Assembly (NCBI GenBank): GCA_034112105.1 | Contig: JAWUVZ010000070.1 | Span: 24,672-88,671, forward strand | DNA length: 64,000 nt | Source of the DNA: Glaciecola sp034112105 | GTDB taxonomy: Bacteria; Pseudomonadota; Gammaproteobacteria; Enterobacterales; Alteromonadaceae | Reading direction: 5' to 3' | Shown: piece after piece, positions 1 to 9,186 of the stretch | Layout of the letters: each line of letters opens with the position of its first letter | How positions within the stretch are numbered: position 1 is the stretch's first letter | Made by a program: the position numbers and the translations under genes | The notes under the pieces: generated by a model | Told to the model about the DNA's origin: nothing | The model's input: only the letters and a program-made list of their open reading frames with translations | The model's database searches: none

Positions 1-1
1 T

Positions 2-871
2 TTACGTGGCCATAGCTTGTCGTCTGAACTTTATATTTCAGGGCCCAAAAAGAATGTCGCGTTGGGCTATACGATCCCAATGGCAAACCCGTTGAATGAT
101 TTTTTTAAACTTCAAATGGGTTATCAAGAAGTGAATGAAGAGCAGCGAGATAGTCAAACATATACCCTAGCTGCCCAGCGTCAATTGGGAGCTAAGAACA
201 AGGATGAATGGGATAAAATAATCTTTCTTCGGTATGAATATGAGAACTTTATTCAAGGTATTGACGAAGAACAATCCACACAACTTTTACTGCCGGGATT
301 CACCTTCAATCGTGTCAGAAAAGACGGTGAATTATTTGTGAATTGGGGCGATCGTCAGCAATTGACTGTTGAGGCTGCTTCGGACCGCGTGATATCAGAT
401 GTAAATTTCTTACGCGTTATAGCGCGAACTAAATGGATAAGATCATTTGGCAAGCATCGGTATATCGTGCGCGGTGATGTTGGTGCTATTGTCACAAACG
501 ATTTTGAACAGGTACCTTCAAGCCTACGATTCTTTGTAGGTGGTGACCAAAGTGTGCGTGGTTTTGCTTTAAATGAAGTCAGTGAAGAGCGAATTGATGA
601 AACAACAGGACAACCTGAACTCATTGGTGCACAATTTTTAGTCGTTGCCAGCACGGAGTATGCGTATCAAGTTAGCAATGATTGGCGCGCTGCTGTTTTT
701 GTTGATGTAGGTAGTGCAAGTAATGAGATTGACAAGTCACCTATTTATGGGGCTGGATTCGGTGTGCATTGGTTATCGCCTATCGGTACGATTAGACTTT
801 ATTTTGCTAGAGGATTTAGTGACAAGGAAAATACCAAGCGACTTCACTTTTCTATAGGGCCTGGGATTTAA
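2..871 (+). CDS. tamA: TamA, C-terminal part (Omp85-family outer membrane protein; 5' end outside window)
   Basis: The reading frame is open to the left edge, so only the C-terminal part is present. It reads as an Omp85/BamA-type beta-barrel: alternating hydrophobic strands, the conserved segment FFVGGDQSVRGF (barrel loop L6 with its VRGF motif) and a final strand ending LHFSIGPGI. TamA forms the outer-membrane half of the translocation and assembly module, which inserts some outer membrane proteins and works with TamB in envelope lipid homeostasis. The stop codon is one base before the tamB start, so the two are one operon, as in most proteobacteria. A TTG at 17 is an in-frame codon, not the true start. 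Identification rests on barrel features plus the tamB neighbour. Confidence 0.9.
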   Translation, partial: LRGHSLSSELYISGPKKNVALGYTIPMANPLNDFFKLQMGYQEVNEEQRDSQTYTLAAQRQLGAKNKDEWDKIIFLRYEYENFIQGIDEEQSTQLLLPGFTFNRVRKDGELFVNWGDRQQLTVEAASDRVISDVNFLRVIARTKWIRSFGKHRYIVRGDVGAIVTNDFEQVPSSLRFFVGGDQSVRGFALNEVSEERIDETTGQPELIGAQFLVVASTEYAYQVSNDWRAAVFVDVGSASNEIDKSPIYGAGFGVHWLSPIGTIRLYFARGFSDKENTKRLHFSIGPGI

Positions 872-872
872 T

Positions 873-3800
873 ATGTCGAACTCTACTATTTTAAATAGAA
901 CTATCAAAATAGCATCTTGGTCTCTGTTAGGCGCTGCCTTGTTGACTATATTCATTCTGAGTGTTGCTCTGTCGAGCATTGGCACACAATGGGCGATTAA
1001 TTATGTTAATGAGGGTGACTTTGGTGTTGAGATTGAATATAAAAAAGGGAGCTTTTACTCCCAAGTAGAAGTCAACCAAATCCGAGTTAAGCAACCTGGT
1101 GTAGATGTGGGGTTTAATGACTTATCTCTTGATGTCGGGCTAAGTTGCCTTTTTGCTGGAGAAGTGTGCATTAACAAAGTTCGACTAAACCGTGTAATTG
1201 TTGCACTTGATGATATACCAGCACAGAACGAGTTCGTCGAGGTCACAGAAAGTAAGCTTATTGAGTTACCTTTTATACTCCGCCTGAGTGAATTAAGCAT
1301 TGGTGAGATAGTCGTTTCTCAATATAACGTTGAGGTGGTTAAGTTAAAAGACTTACTTTTGGCTTTGTCTTTTCATAAACAGTTGGATATATCACAGTTA
1401 AACGCAAGCTCATTATCCATTCAATTACCTAAAGTGGTGGAATCTGAGCTCACTCAAACGATGGTTAATTCTGAGAGTAAAACGCGGCCTCGGGAGTGGT
1501 TAAGTACATTAGTAAACTACCAATATAAACCAATTGAAATACCCGAGGTTTATATTCCAATTGAATTGACACTCAACAATGCGATGCTTGGCAATATATG
1601 CTTGCGCCAGCAAGTTCAAGATGATTTGATAACTACTATTTTTTGCAATGACAGTTTGGCCATTGGATTAAACATACAAAATCAAAAGCTAAATACGACC
1701 ATAGTGATAGGGAATTTGCAACAAGGAGGAGAGTCGCCCTCTTTCAGACCAACAAATTTAAAACTCAAAACCGCCATAGATTTTGCGAAAAAATTCGAAC
1801 ATAATTTAATGCTAATCGCCCTCAAAGTAGACACACCTATTTCGAGCACTTCTTCTAAATCCCTCAAACTAGACACACCTGTTTTCAATAATTCCACTGG
1901 TTTTGAATTTACAAGCCAAGGGGATATTAACAAGATCAATTTGACCTTGACTCATTTGCATACTCAGCAAAAAGTGCTCAAGATTACTTCAGCGCTCGAG
2001 TTGTCAAAACCAACATTGCCTTTAAATGTTGATATTAAATTTGAAGAGGTATCGGCGACATTGGCTGATGACTTACAGGATTGGTTTCCCGCGTTGAGTA
2101 ATGACGTGATATCGCAGTTAAGAGGTGTGTCTTTATTGGAGACTAAAATCGATGGCGACATGCAAGGTTATCGTTTAACCAGCATGTTAAAAATGCAAGA
2201 AGTTATGGGTGTTGAAAACGTTGAATTAAATGCATTGTTCAAGCCCATGAGCACAAAACAGGGCGTTCGCTCATTCATTGATATTCAAAAAATCAATCTT
2301 AATGGTAGCGTAGGAACACTTGAATATACTGGTAAAGCCATATTGGCGGCCGAAAGTGATGGTCAAAATGAGTTATCTTTCAATGGAAATCTAAAGCTTG
2401 AATCTGTTCAGCTAGCAAAACTTGACGTCTCCTTAAAATCTCTTATTTCTGGAGAATTACCGCACTCTATCGTGATAACCGAAACAACCCAATCAGCGGC
2501 CGTTAAAGGAGCAAAGTTGAGCGGGACTTGGCAGAATTTACCATTATCTATTATAGCTAATGCGGAACTAGAAAAAAGTGGCAACGTAAAGGTGCAATCT
2601 ATCGAGTTGACTCAGGGGGATAATCAGATGAATGTGCAAGGTAACCTTTTTTCTACGGAAGCACTTGAATCCATCGCTCAGCTTGGAATCAATTTCCCCG
2701 ATAAAAGAGGGAGAAATGCCTCTAGTCTAGATTTTTCAATCGATTTAAATGCGCTAAGTGATATTTACCCTGACATAGAGGGGCAGATATATGCGAAAGG
2801 CAATATGTCTGGCGCCATTGAAACGCCTAAAATTGTTATGCAAGCGAATGCGAAAGAGCTCAACGCAGCCGGTATTAGCATAGAAAATATGCTAATTGAT
2901 ATCAGTGTCAACATGGCCAATCAACTTGCATCAAAAGCGCAAATATCGGTTTCAAACCTATTTTTCAGTGGACAGAATATTCCGCAGCTAGACCTTCAAT
3001 TGAGTGGTGATGAAACCGAACAGTCATTGCGACTGAGTATTCCTAAAGGTGAATACATAACAGAACAATTTTTTAAAGGACAGTTGCATGCCGAAAATAC
3101 CAGTTGGTCAGGCAAGTGGCTAGAGGGAAAGCTGGTTTCTAGCCTAGCGGAGCTTACACTGCAAAATCAACCGGACTTAACTTTGAGCTTAAAACCTTTT
3201 AGTTTGTCGCTTGCTCGACATTGTTGGGAAGGTCGCGGTGATCGATTGTGTACAGAGGGTATTAAGGCGACGCAACAGCATGCTAAAACAAAGATTTCAC
3301 TGGACTACAATGCCATGAATCTGGGGGTAGAAAAGCGATTACCTAACTTTGATATCGAAACATCTGACTTAAATGTAAATATTGATATTGATATTGATTG
3401 GCAGCAGAAACAAGGTCTGTATTTTGCCGCTGATGTAGTTTCTGAAAATGTCACGCTTGTTTCAAACGATAACAAAGTAAGTATAGAGAATATCCGAGCT
3501 TCAGTAAAAGGAGCTCCAGATGGTATCGATAGTAATTTTAGCTTCGATAGTGCCGAGGCGGGCCAAGTTTCTGTGAATAGTAAATTAGACCTATCAATTA
3601 AGCCCTATCAGCATCAAGGAAGTTTAACTATTAGTGACTTCGCAGTATCTTATTTCGCTTCTTTTATTACGGAGGTACAAAAATTAAGTGGTGACATTAA
3701 CGCGAATATTTCTTTTGATGGTCCTTTAGATAAACCGTTACTAGAGGGCCTGTTATCCATCACAGACGGCGCAGTTGTATTAAAAGAATATCCATTAAGA

Positions 3801-4889
3801 TTAGCCGACTATAATCAAATAGTGACTTTTAAAGGCTCTAAAGCCGACTTTGCGGGACAATTTACGTTAGGCCAGGGTACAGGCAGTATCGATGCCGATG
3901 TTGACTTCACCGATGCTTTGATTGCTAATATTATAGTAGCCGGCGATGAGTTGGATATAGCTTATGAAAGTTATCAATTTAAAATATCTCCGGACTTAAA
4001 CATTAAGCTTTCTCCAGATCTACTGTCGGTTTCAGGTAAAGTTGAAGTGCCATATGCCAGAGTGAAAATTAAATCATTGCCGACCAGCGCAAAATCGCCC
4101 ACGCAAGATATTATTGTGATTGATGATAAGAAGGTCGTCAAACAAGGACTGCTGCCACTTGATGTTAACGTCAATGTATTAATTGATAAGGCTAAAAAAG
4201 GCGAAGTTAAGCTCGATGCATTAGATTTAAAAGCAGAGTTAAGTGGTGATTTGACGGTACAAATTGATACTCAAAATACAAGAGTTAATGGTATCGTTCA
4301 GGTCCTCAAAGGTGATTACGAAGCATACTCTCAAGTACTTCAGATAAGGAAAGGCGATATCACTTTCAGTGGTCAGCCCGACGTTCCTGCATTTGATATT
4401 GAAGCTATTCGTAACCCGTTAAATACCAAAGATAAAGTCATTGCTGGGATCAGGGTTACTGGAAACGCTCTCAAGCCGTCAGTCGAATTATTTTCGGAAC
4501 CATCAATGGAACAGGCAAAACAGCTATCATATCTCATTAGTGGTGCAGATAATTTTGGAGCTGGGGGCGATGGTTCAGATTCAAATACCTTGGTTAATGC
4601 ACTCGTAAGCTTTGGTGTTGGGCGCAGCGAAAACGGTATTGGCAGTCTTGGAAAAAAGTTGGGAGTTAAAGACTTGAACCTGCAAACTGCAGGACAAGGC
4701 AGCGACACTCAAGTTCAGCTTTCAGGACAATTGGCGGAGGGTGTCAAAGTTACATATGGTATAGGTGTCTTCGACTCTGTGAGTAAGGTGAGTATTCACT
4801 ATCAATTACTTCCTGATTTATACATTGAAGCGGTCAGTGGTGCTTACAACACACTTGATTTATATTATCAGATTAGCAGTAAAGACTGA
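873..4889 (+). CDS. tamB: TamB, inner-membrane-anchored translocation/assembly module protein
   Basis: This 1338-residue protein is close to the usual TamB length (about 1260 in E. coli). An N-terminal hydrophobic anchor (about residues 15-37) is followed by a very long repetitive beta-strand region typical of AsmA-like/RBG bridge proteins, and the last 300 residues match the TamB C-terminal domain (DUF490), with GDYEAYSQVLQIRKGDITFSG and the closing LYYQISSKD. TamB spans the periplasm and pairs with TamA, moving hydrophobic cargo (phospholipid in current models) and helping barrel assembly. It starts one base after tamA. Three copies of the dispersed GACACACCT repeat lie inside, two giving VDTP and LDTP only 14 residues apart (Asp320 and Asp334). 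A hairpin terminator follows. Confidence 0.95.
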   Translation: MSNSTILNRTIKIASWSLLGAALLTIFILSVALSSIGTQWAINYVNEGDFGVEIEYKKGSFYSQVEVNQIRVKQPGVDVGFNDLSLDVGLSCLFAGEVCINKVRLNRVIVALDDIPAQNEFVEVTESKLIELPFILRLSELSIGEIVVSQYNVEVVKLKDLLLALSFHKQLDISQLNASSLSIQLPKVVESELTQTMVNSESKTRPREWLSTLVNYQYKPIEIPEVYIPIELTLNNAMLGNICLRQQVQDDLITTIFCNDSLAIGLNIQNQKLNTTIVIGNLQQGGESPSFRPTNLKLKTAIDFAKKFEHNLMLIALKVDTPISSTSSKSLKLDTPVFNNSTGFEFTSQGDINKINLTLTHLHTQQKVLKITSALELSKPTLPLNVDIKFEEVSATLADDLQDWFPALSNDVISQLRGVSLLETKIDGDMQGYRLTSMLKMQEVMGVENVELNALFKPMSTKQGVRSFIDIQKINLNGSVGTLEYTGKAILAAESDGQNELSFNGNLKLESVQLAKLDVSLKSLISGELPHSIVITETTQSAAVKGAKLSGTWQNLPLSIIANAELEKSGNVKVQSIELTQGDNQMNVQGNLFSTEALESIAQLGINFPDKRGRNASSLDFSIDLNALSDIYPDIEGQIYAKGNMSGAIETPKIVMQANAKELNAAGISIENMLIDISVNMANQLASKAQISVSNLFFSGQNIPQLDLQLSGDETEQSLRLSIPKGEYITEQFFKGQLHAENTSWSGKWLEGKLVSSLAELTLQNQPDLTLSLKPFSLSLARHCWEGRGDRLCTEGIKATQQHAKTKISLDYNAMNLGVEKRLPNFDIETSDLNVNIDIDIDWQQKQGLYFAADVVSENVTLVSNDNKVSIENIRASVKGAPDGIDSNFSFDSAEAGQVSVNSKLDLSIKPYQHQGSLTISDFAVSYFASFITEVQKLSGDINANISFDGPLDKPLLEGLLSITDGAVVLKEYPLRLADYNQIVTFKGSKADFAGQFTLGQGTGSIDADVDFTDALIANIIVAGDELDIAYESYQFKISPDLNIKLSPDLLSVSGKVEVPYARVKIKSLPTSAKSPTQDIIVIDDKKVVKQGLLPLDVNVNVLIDKAKKGEVKLDALDLKAELSGDLTVQIDTQNTRVNGIVQVLKGDYEAYSQVLQIRKGDITFSGQPDVPAFDIEAIRNPLNTKDKVIAGIRVTGNALKPSVELFSEPSMEQAKQLSYLISGADNFGAGGDGSDSNTLVNALVSFGVGRSENGIGSLGKKLGVKDLNLQTAGQGSDTQVQLSGQLAEGVKVTYGIGVFDSVSKVSIHYQLLPDLYIEAVSGAYNTLDLYYQISSKD
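1830..1880 (+). repeat. Two in-gene copies of the GACACACCT repeat in tamB
   Basis: Exact cores lie at 1830-1838 and 1872-1880, both in the coding orientation and same frame, 42 bases apart. They encode VDTP and LDTP in a low-complexity stretch of TamB rich in Ser, Thr and Lys. Confidence 0.8.
2123..2131 (-). repeat. In-gene repeat copy, reverse orientation, in tamB
   Basis: AGGTGTGTC followed by TTTATT, matching the extended form of the repeat. It is read antisense relative to the core orientation and encodes RGVSL. Confidence 0.75.
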
Positions 4890-4896
4890 GTATAAG

Positions 4897-4921
4897 AAAG
4901 CCCGGTATTCGGGCTTTATAT
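4897..4921 (+). terminator. Intrinsic terminator of tamA-tamB
   Basis: An 8-bp perfect stem (AAAGCCCG / CGGGCTTT) with a 5-base loop starts eight bases after the tamB stop and runs into an AT-rich tail. Confidence 0.8.
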
Positions 4922-4979
4922 TTTATTCAACGTCGCTATTTTGTGATTATTTAAAGTTAAATTTTTGAGTAATCACAAA

Positions 4980-5201
4980 CTACGAGGCCATATCATATAG
5001 TTCCTTATAATACCTCGCGATTAACGTTGTTCTATTGCTAATATTGAGTTTCCGATAGATGTTCGCGCAGTGAAATTTAACTGTACGTTCACTTATGAAT
5101 AAATTAGCCGCAATAATTTTATTAGGCAACCCTTCCATAATTTTCATCGCTATTTGCTTTTCACGTTTAGACAGTGTTTGTATTTGAGTCATCATGTTCA
5201 T
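4980..5201 (-). CDS. Small LuxR/GerE-type HTH regulator (73 aa)
   Basis: Read from the ATG at 5201 the product is 73 residues and consists of little more than a LuxR/GerE helix-turn-helix: LSKREKQIAMKIMEG, then NKIIAANLFISERTVKFHC and the second helix NIYRKLNISNRTTLI. There is no receiver or ligand-binding domain. This start has AAGGAA upstream and lies 13 bases after the stop of the ABC exporter gene, so it is the last gene of the exporter operon. A longer frame runs up to 5336 but would overlap the exporter and encode unconserved sequence. By family it binds DNA; that it regulates its own operon is inference. Single-domain GerE-like proteins are known, but partner and signal cannot be told here. 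Confidence 0.85.
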   Translation of the reverse strand: MNMMTQIQTLSKREKQIAMKIMEGLPNKIIAANLFISERTVKFHCANIYRKLNISNRTTLIARYYKELYDMAS

Positions 5202-5214
5202 ATTATAAATTTCC

Positions 5215-7446
5215 TTATTTCGATGTTTTTTGCTGGTTGGTATTGGTGATATATTGGTGCGTGATATCGCATAATTCACCTTTAATAAAAGCAAGCACAA
5301 TGTCTGCACTTGCAATGGTTTCTTGGCGATGAGCAATCATAATTTTGGTTATGCTCAATTTACGTAAGTTGTCATTGATAATGTTTTCTGTAGAAGCGTC
5401 AAGATGACTTGTTGCTTCGTCCATGAATAACAACTTTGGTTGCTTATAGAGTGCTCGGGCAAGCAATAGACGTTGTTTCTGGCCACCACTTAACGTGCTT
5501 CCCATATCTCCGACTAACGTGTTGTATTGCATCGTCATATGCATAATATCGTTGTGTAAGCAGGTTAATTTAGTCACTTCAATAACAAGCTGCAGGTTTG
5601 TCGTGTCTGCAAAGTCCGTAATGTTTTCGAGAATTGAGCCACTAAGTAGTTGATCATCTTGCAGCACAGCTGCTAACGCATGTTGATGCCTATTGCCAGC
5701 ATGAAGTAAGTGGCCGTCGATATAAATTTTTCCTTTCGCACTAGTGCTTAAACCCATTAAGCAGAGCAACAGAGTTGATTTTCCACAACCACTATGACCT
5801 GAGATAACGACGCATTTACCGCGTGGAATATTCAAGTTTAAGTGCTTGAAAACAGAGTCTTGAGTTGAGTGATATTGAAACGACAAATCACGCGTTGACA
5901 AATGAAATGCACTCTCTACATTGGCTGTTAAGTGTTCTACATTGTTGTTGATTTCATCTTCGAGGTTTGTAAATTTCTCACTTTTACTAAAGACGATGTC
6001 GGCCAATCTATCTAAGTGAACTCTGAGCATTTTGAATTCCAGCCAGTGGTTAATCAAACTGTCAGCCGCAGTAATAAATCTAGCTTTGTAACTTATAAAG
6101 GCATATAGCATGCCTATCGAAAACAAGTTTATAGTGACCAATTTCGCGGCCAAATAAACGATCATAATATTCTCTAAACCAAATAATATTTTATTAAACA
6201 CTGAAAAATTTATTTGCCAGCGAGATAGTTTAATTTGTTTATTCATCGCGTTGCTAAGGAGGTTTAGCCATTGAGAGCCGCGTTGTGTAGTTTTATTATT
6301 GAGCTTGATCGTTTTTATCGCCCGAACACTTTGCATAAAATGCGTGTTTTCAGAAGCTTGGCTTTGAATAACTTCCATATTTTGGCGTTTCATGGGCTTA
6401 AAGAATAACCAGCGCAGGAGCCCGTAAAATATGACTACTAAGCAAACAATGCTGGCCAGTGTGGAAGAATAGAAGAATAAGACAACAAGCATCAATAATG
6501 CCATTAATCCATCAATAAGTCCTGAAATGATGCCTGATGTCACAATATGACGAATATTTTGAAGAGAGGAGAACCGACTCACAATATCGCCCAGATGTCG
6601 CTTTTGAAAATAATCTACCGGTAGTGAAAGTAGGTGGGTAAAAACACGAGCTGACATATGTATACTAAATTGATTGGAAAAATAAAGCATGACTCTTTCG
6701 CGAAGCATCAATGTGACCGTATCTATACATAGTAATAAAACAAAGGCGAGAGCGAGCACATTAAGTAAGGAATTATCGGATTTTACGATGACTTCATCGA
6801 TAACGGTTTGCATGTAAAGTGGAGCCGCAATGGCAAAGAGTTGAAGCAATAAACTTAATCCAAATAAAATACCTAGCTGGCGTTTAATACCAATGGCACT
6901 GCTTAAAAAATGTGTTAATTCGAGCCTTTCGGACGCTTGAGCCTTTTGAAATTTAGTATTTGGTCGCATCTCAATGGCAACGCCGGTAAAAGCCTCACTG
7001 ACCTGCTGTATACTTAGTTTTATGATGCCTAGGGCGGGATCCGCAATATCACAATATTCTTTGCTGACTTTCTGTAAAACCACAAAGTGTTGAAAGTTCC
7101 AATGCAATATACAAGGTGTATTCAATTCTTTAAGTTCTGCGAGTTGCACTTTTAATGCCCGGCATGAAAGACCTAGTAAGTCACCTAGTTGCATGAGTTG
7201 AGTTAGATTACTGCCTTGAATTGATATTGGGTTGAGTTGGCGCAACTTATCTAAACTAATATGATTGCCATGGAAGTTAGCGAGCATTGCGACACAAGCC
7301 AGACCGCATTCACTTGCTTCAGCTTGCATAACAATATTGAGTCTTTGTTTGGACGAAAATCTCAATATATCGCTGACTTTTGTGTGTTCGATTTTTCTAG
7401 CCGTTGTTTCTGTGTTGGTCGTCTCAGTATCAGGGTTAAGATTCAT
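5215..7446 (-). CDS. C39-peptidase ABC exporter (bacteriocin/microcin-type, CvaB-like)
   Basis: A 743-residue peptidase-containing ABC transporter. The N-terminal C39 domain has the Cys motif QAEASECGLACVAM (Cys47), His120 in HWNFQHFVVL and Asp136 in ADPALG, so the catalytic set looks intact; such domains cut double-glycine leaders during export. The membrane region spans about residues 190-460. The ATPase has Walker A GHSGCGKST (about 550), signature LSGGQKQR, Walker B LLFMDEATSHLD and the switch His in IAHRQ. The start at 7446 overlaps the upstream gene by ATGA and has GAGGT before it; an ATG at 7488 would overlap by 45 bases. With the HlyD-like partner it forms a type I-like exporter, but no TolC gene and no leader-peptide substrate is seen in this operon. 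Confidence 0.92.
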   Translation of the reverse strand: MNLNPDTETTNTETTARKIEHTKVSDILRFSSKQRLNIVMQAEASECGLACVAMLANFHGNHISLDKLRQLNPISIQGSNLTQLMQLGDLLGLSCRALKVQLAELKELNTPCILHWNFQHFVVLQKVSKEYCDIADPALGIIKLSIQQVSEAFTGVAIEMRPNTKFQKAQASERLELTHFLSSAIGIKRQLGILFGLSLLLQLFAIAAPLYMQTVIDEVIVKSDNSLLNVLALAFVLLLCIDTVTLMLRERVMLYFSNQFSIHMSARVFTHLLSLPVDYFQKRHLGDIVSRFSSLQNIRHIVTSGIISGLIDGLMALLMLVVLFFYSSTLASIVCLVVIFYGLLRWLFFKPMKRQNMEVIQSQASENTHFMQSVRAIKTIKLNNKTTQRGSQWLNLLSNAMNKQIKLSRWQINFSVFNKILFGLENIMIVYLAAKLVTINLFSIGMLYAFISYKARFITAADSLINHWLEFKMLRVHLDRLADIVFSKSEKFTNLEDEINNNVEHLTANVESAFHLSTRDLSFQYHSTQDSVFKHLNLNIPRGKCVVISGHSGCGKSTLLLCLMGLSTSAKGKIYIDGHLLHAGNRHQHALAAVLQDDQLLSGSILENITDFADTTNLQLVIEVTKLTCLHNDIMHMTMQYNTLVGDMGSTLSGGQKQRLLLARALYKQPKLLFMDEATSHLDASTENIINDNLRKLSITKIMIAHRQETIASADIVLAFIKGELCDITHQYITNTNQQKTSK

Positions 7447-8702
7447 TTGATTTGACCTCGTAAGCTGTAAATGGGGCTTAACAACCATTCTAATAAGCTC
7501 CTATTTGAGAGTGTTATCTCTGCTTTAAAGAGCATACCGGCTTTCAGAGCTGCTTTGTTACCGTTAGCGTTAAGTGTTTGTGTATCAAGTGTTGCTTCAA
7601 TCAGAAAAACGGGTCCATTAAGTTGTATGGGCAAACGCTTTACTTGATGCGGTAATAGTATTTTTTGCGATACATGCGATACATGAGCTTTGGACATGCC
7701 GAATTTCTGGTAAGGAAATGCGTTAAGCTTGAGTTGCACTACCTGCTGATTTTTAATGAACCCTGCATCATTTGATGGCACGTATAAAATAGCTTTCAAT
7801 GGATTGTTCACTGGCGTTATTTGCATCAGCGGTATATTGCTGCCGATAGTTTCGCCGTTCGCTGCTTGTAAGTTATGTACAACACCGTCAATTGGACTTT
7901 TTATAATATAATCACCAGCGCCTTCGAATCGTTTTATCTCTTGGGTAGTGCGTTGTAAGTTTGACTCAAGTGTATTTAGCTCTTCGTCGGATGTTATTTT
8001 ACTGCTGACTTGGTTTTGCTTGGCTGATAAGAGTCTTTGTTCAAAGTCCAGTTTAGCTGAATATGTTTGTGCTATTTGGATTTCAATTGCCTGACGTTTT
8101 TCTTTTTGGGCGTTGTAAGTTGATTTCGATATGCTGCTATTCTGCAGAAGTGACAATAGTACTGCTTCTTCGTTAGTCGCTTCTCTCGCCTGTATTTGTA
8201 ACTTTTTTGTAATACCAAAATTAAGCTTTAAATGTTGCTGATAGCTTTGTATCTTGCCCTCATTTTGTCTTTCTTGTTGTTGATATTTATCGATTAATAT
8301 AAGTTCGCGCTTTTCTAATAATTTATGTTGTTGCAGTAGCGAGTCGAATTGCTGTTGGTAGTTTTCATTTATGAGAGCACTCGCATTGCGCGATACTTCG
8401 AGCAACACCTGTCCCTTCAATACTTGGTGTCCGTTTCTGATCCGTATGGATTTGATCATGCCATTTACCTCTTTAGCCATGATATCAATGCTTGGCTTAG
8501 AGCTCACGAGCCAGCCATCTACAGTTGCTTTACTGGTAAAGCTGGCGTTAAGGAGGAGTCCGCATAAAAACAAAAAACAACAGATCAAAGTAACAGTGAG
8601 TATTTGGTGATTGGTTTTGGGTAACAGGATAGCTTCACCAAGGTTATTTCTATTTTGCCCTTCTATCGCTTCTTTTCTAAAAAGCTCAGTTGAATATTGC
8701 AT
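7443..8702 (-). CDS. HlyD-family membrane fusion protein of the C39 exporter (CvaA-like)
   Basis: A 419-residue HlyD/CvaA-type periplasmic adaptor. There is a short cytoplasmic N-terminus, one transmembrane segment (about residues 33-53, LTVTLICCFLFLCGLLLNA), a lipoyl-like half (VNGMIKSIRIRNGHQVLKGQ), a long coiled coil rich in Gln, Glu and Lys (about 105-255), the second lipoyl half (IKSPIDGVVHNLQAANGE) and a beta-barrel domain. It would link the ABC exporter to an outer membrane channel. It is first in the three-gene operon, with AAGGAA before the ATG and a control region containing repeated 15-bp sites upstream. It overlaps the ABC gene by four bases. Confidence 0.9.
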   Translation of the reverse strand: MQYSTELFRKEAIEGQNRNNLGEAILLPKTNHQILTVTLICCFLFLCGLLLNASFTSKATVDGWLVSSKPSIDIMAKEVNGMIKSIRIRNGHQVLKGQVLLEVSRNASALINENYQQQFDSLLQQHKLLEKRELILIDKYQQQERQNEGKIQSYQQHLKLNFGITKKLQIQAREATNEEAVLLSLLQNSSISKSTYNAQKEKRQAIEIQIAQTYSAKLDFEQRLLSAKQNQVSSKITSDEELNTLESNLQRTTQEIKRFEGAGDYIIKSPIDGVVHNLQAANGETIGSNIPLMQITPVNNPLKAILYVPSNDAGFIKNQQVVQLKLNAFPYQKFGMSKAHVSHVSQKILLPHQVKRLPIQLNGPVFLIEATLDTQTLNANGNKAALKAGMLFKAEITLSNRSLLEWLLSPIYSLRGQIK

Positions 8703-8792
8703 TGTTTTTCATTCCTTAAACGTAAACCATTTTTTCATGGGATCACTGTTTGATGCGAACAACTAGCTTACTTATGTTTTGCAAAAACGACG

Positions 8793-8854
8793 TTTAAAAA
8801 TGGGACAAATACTTTTAAAAATGGGACATTTTGTAATTTTGTCTCATTTTTAAA
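8793..8854 (-). promoter_or_regulatory. Operator-like repeats upstream of the HlyD-ABC-LuxR operon
   Basis: TTTAAAAATGGGACA occurs exactly at 8793-8807 and 8814-8828, 21 bases (two helical turns) apart. A reverse copy with one mismatch is at 8840-8854. The set lies 91-152 bases upstream of the HlyD start. Helical phasing upstream of an operon suggests activator or repressor binding; the operon's own LuxR-type protein is a natural candidate, by inference only. Confidence 0.55.
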
Positions 8855-9017
8855 GATGTACTAATGACCGAGTCTGTCAATACAGGCCCCTTTAGTTCAA
8901 CTAAGCTAACTTCAATAAAAATATAGGGTTAAATAGTTTTTTAGATTTAATACTAACTAAATTATGTAACTTTTAGCGCCAATTTAAGATTTTTGACATT
9001 AGAAAATAAACCGTTAC

Positions 9018-9052
9018 TTTTTATCTAAATCGGCTGTTTTTTATCTAAATCG
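9018..9052. repeat. Direct repeat TTTTTATCTAAATCG x2
   Basis: Exact 15-bp copies at 9018-9032 and 9038-9052, 20 bases apart, in the same gene-free region. Function unknown; it could be a second protein-binding site for the exporter promoter. Confidence 0.6.
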
Positions 9053-9129
9053 ATCAGTTGTGCGTAACTTTCGTATTTAATTGTATTAATTTTGAACGAA
9101 TTATAAATATGAGAAAAAATAAAGACATA

Positions 9130-9158
9130 AAAAAACGCGCCATTTAGACGCGTTTTTT
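9130..9158 (-). terminator. Intrinsic terminator of the amidohydrolase gene
   Basis: 10-bp stem (AAAAAACGCG / CGCGTTTTTT) with a 9-base loop, just after the stop of the minus-strand gene, with U-tracts possible in both directions. Confidence 0.85.
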
Positions 9159-9186
9159 AATTTTTAAAGCTGAAAACTAACTTACA

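Larger units (their letters stand above)
8703..9186. promoter_or_regulatory. Gene-free control region upstream of the exporter operon (484 bp)
   Basis: AT-rich stretch between the exporter operon, which starts leftward at 8702, and the 3' end of the amidohydrolase gene. It holds three 15-bp operator-like sites, a separate 15-bp direct repeat and one hairpin terminator. I found no open frame that could encode a double-glycine leader peptide. Confidence 0.6.

Noticed and set aside
355..654. Antisense frames over long genes such as tamA, tamB, deaD and the RND permease
   Set aside because: They are shadows of strongly coding frames with no ribosome sites or recognisable domains.
5202..5336. N-terminal extension of the LuxR-type protein to 118 residues
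   Set aside because: It would overlap the ABC exporter gene and lacks a ribosome site, while the inner ATG at 5201 has AAGGAA upstream.
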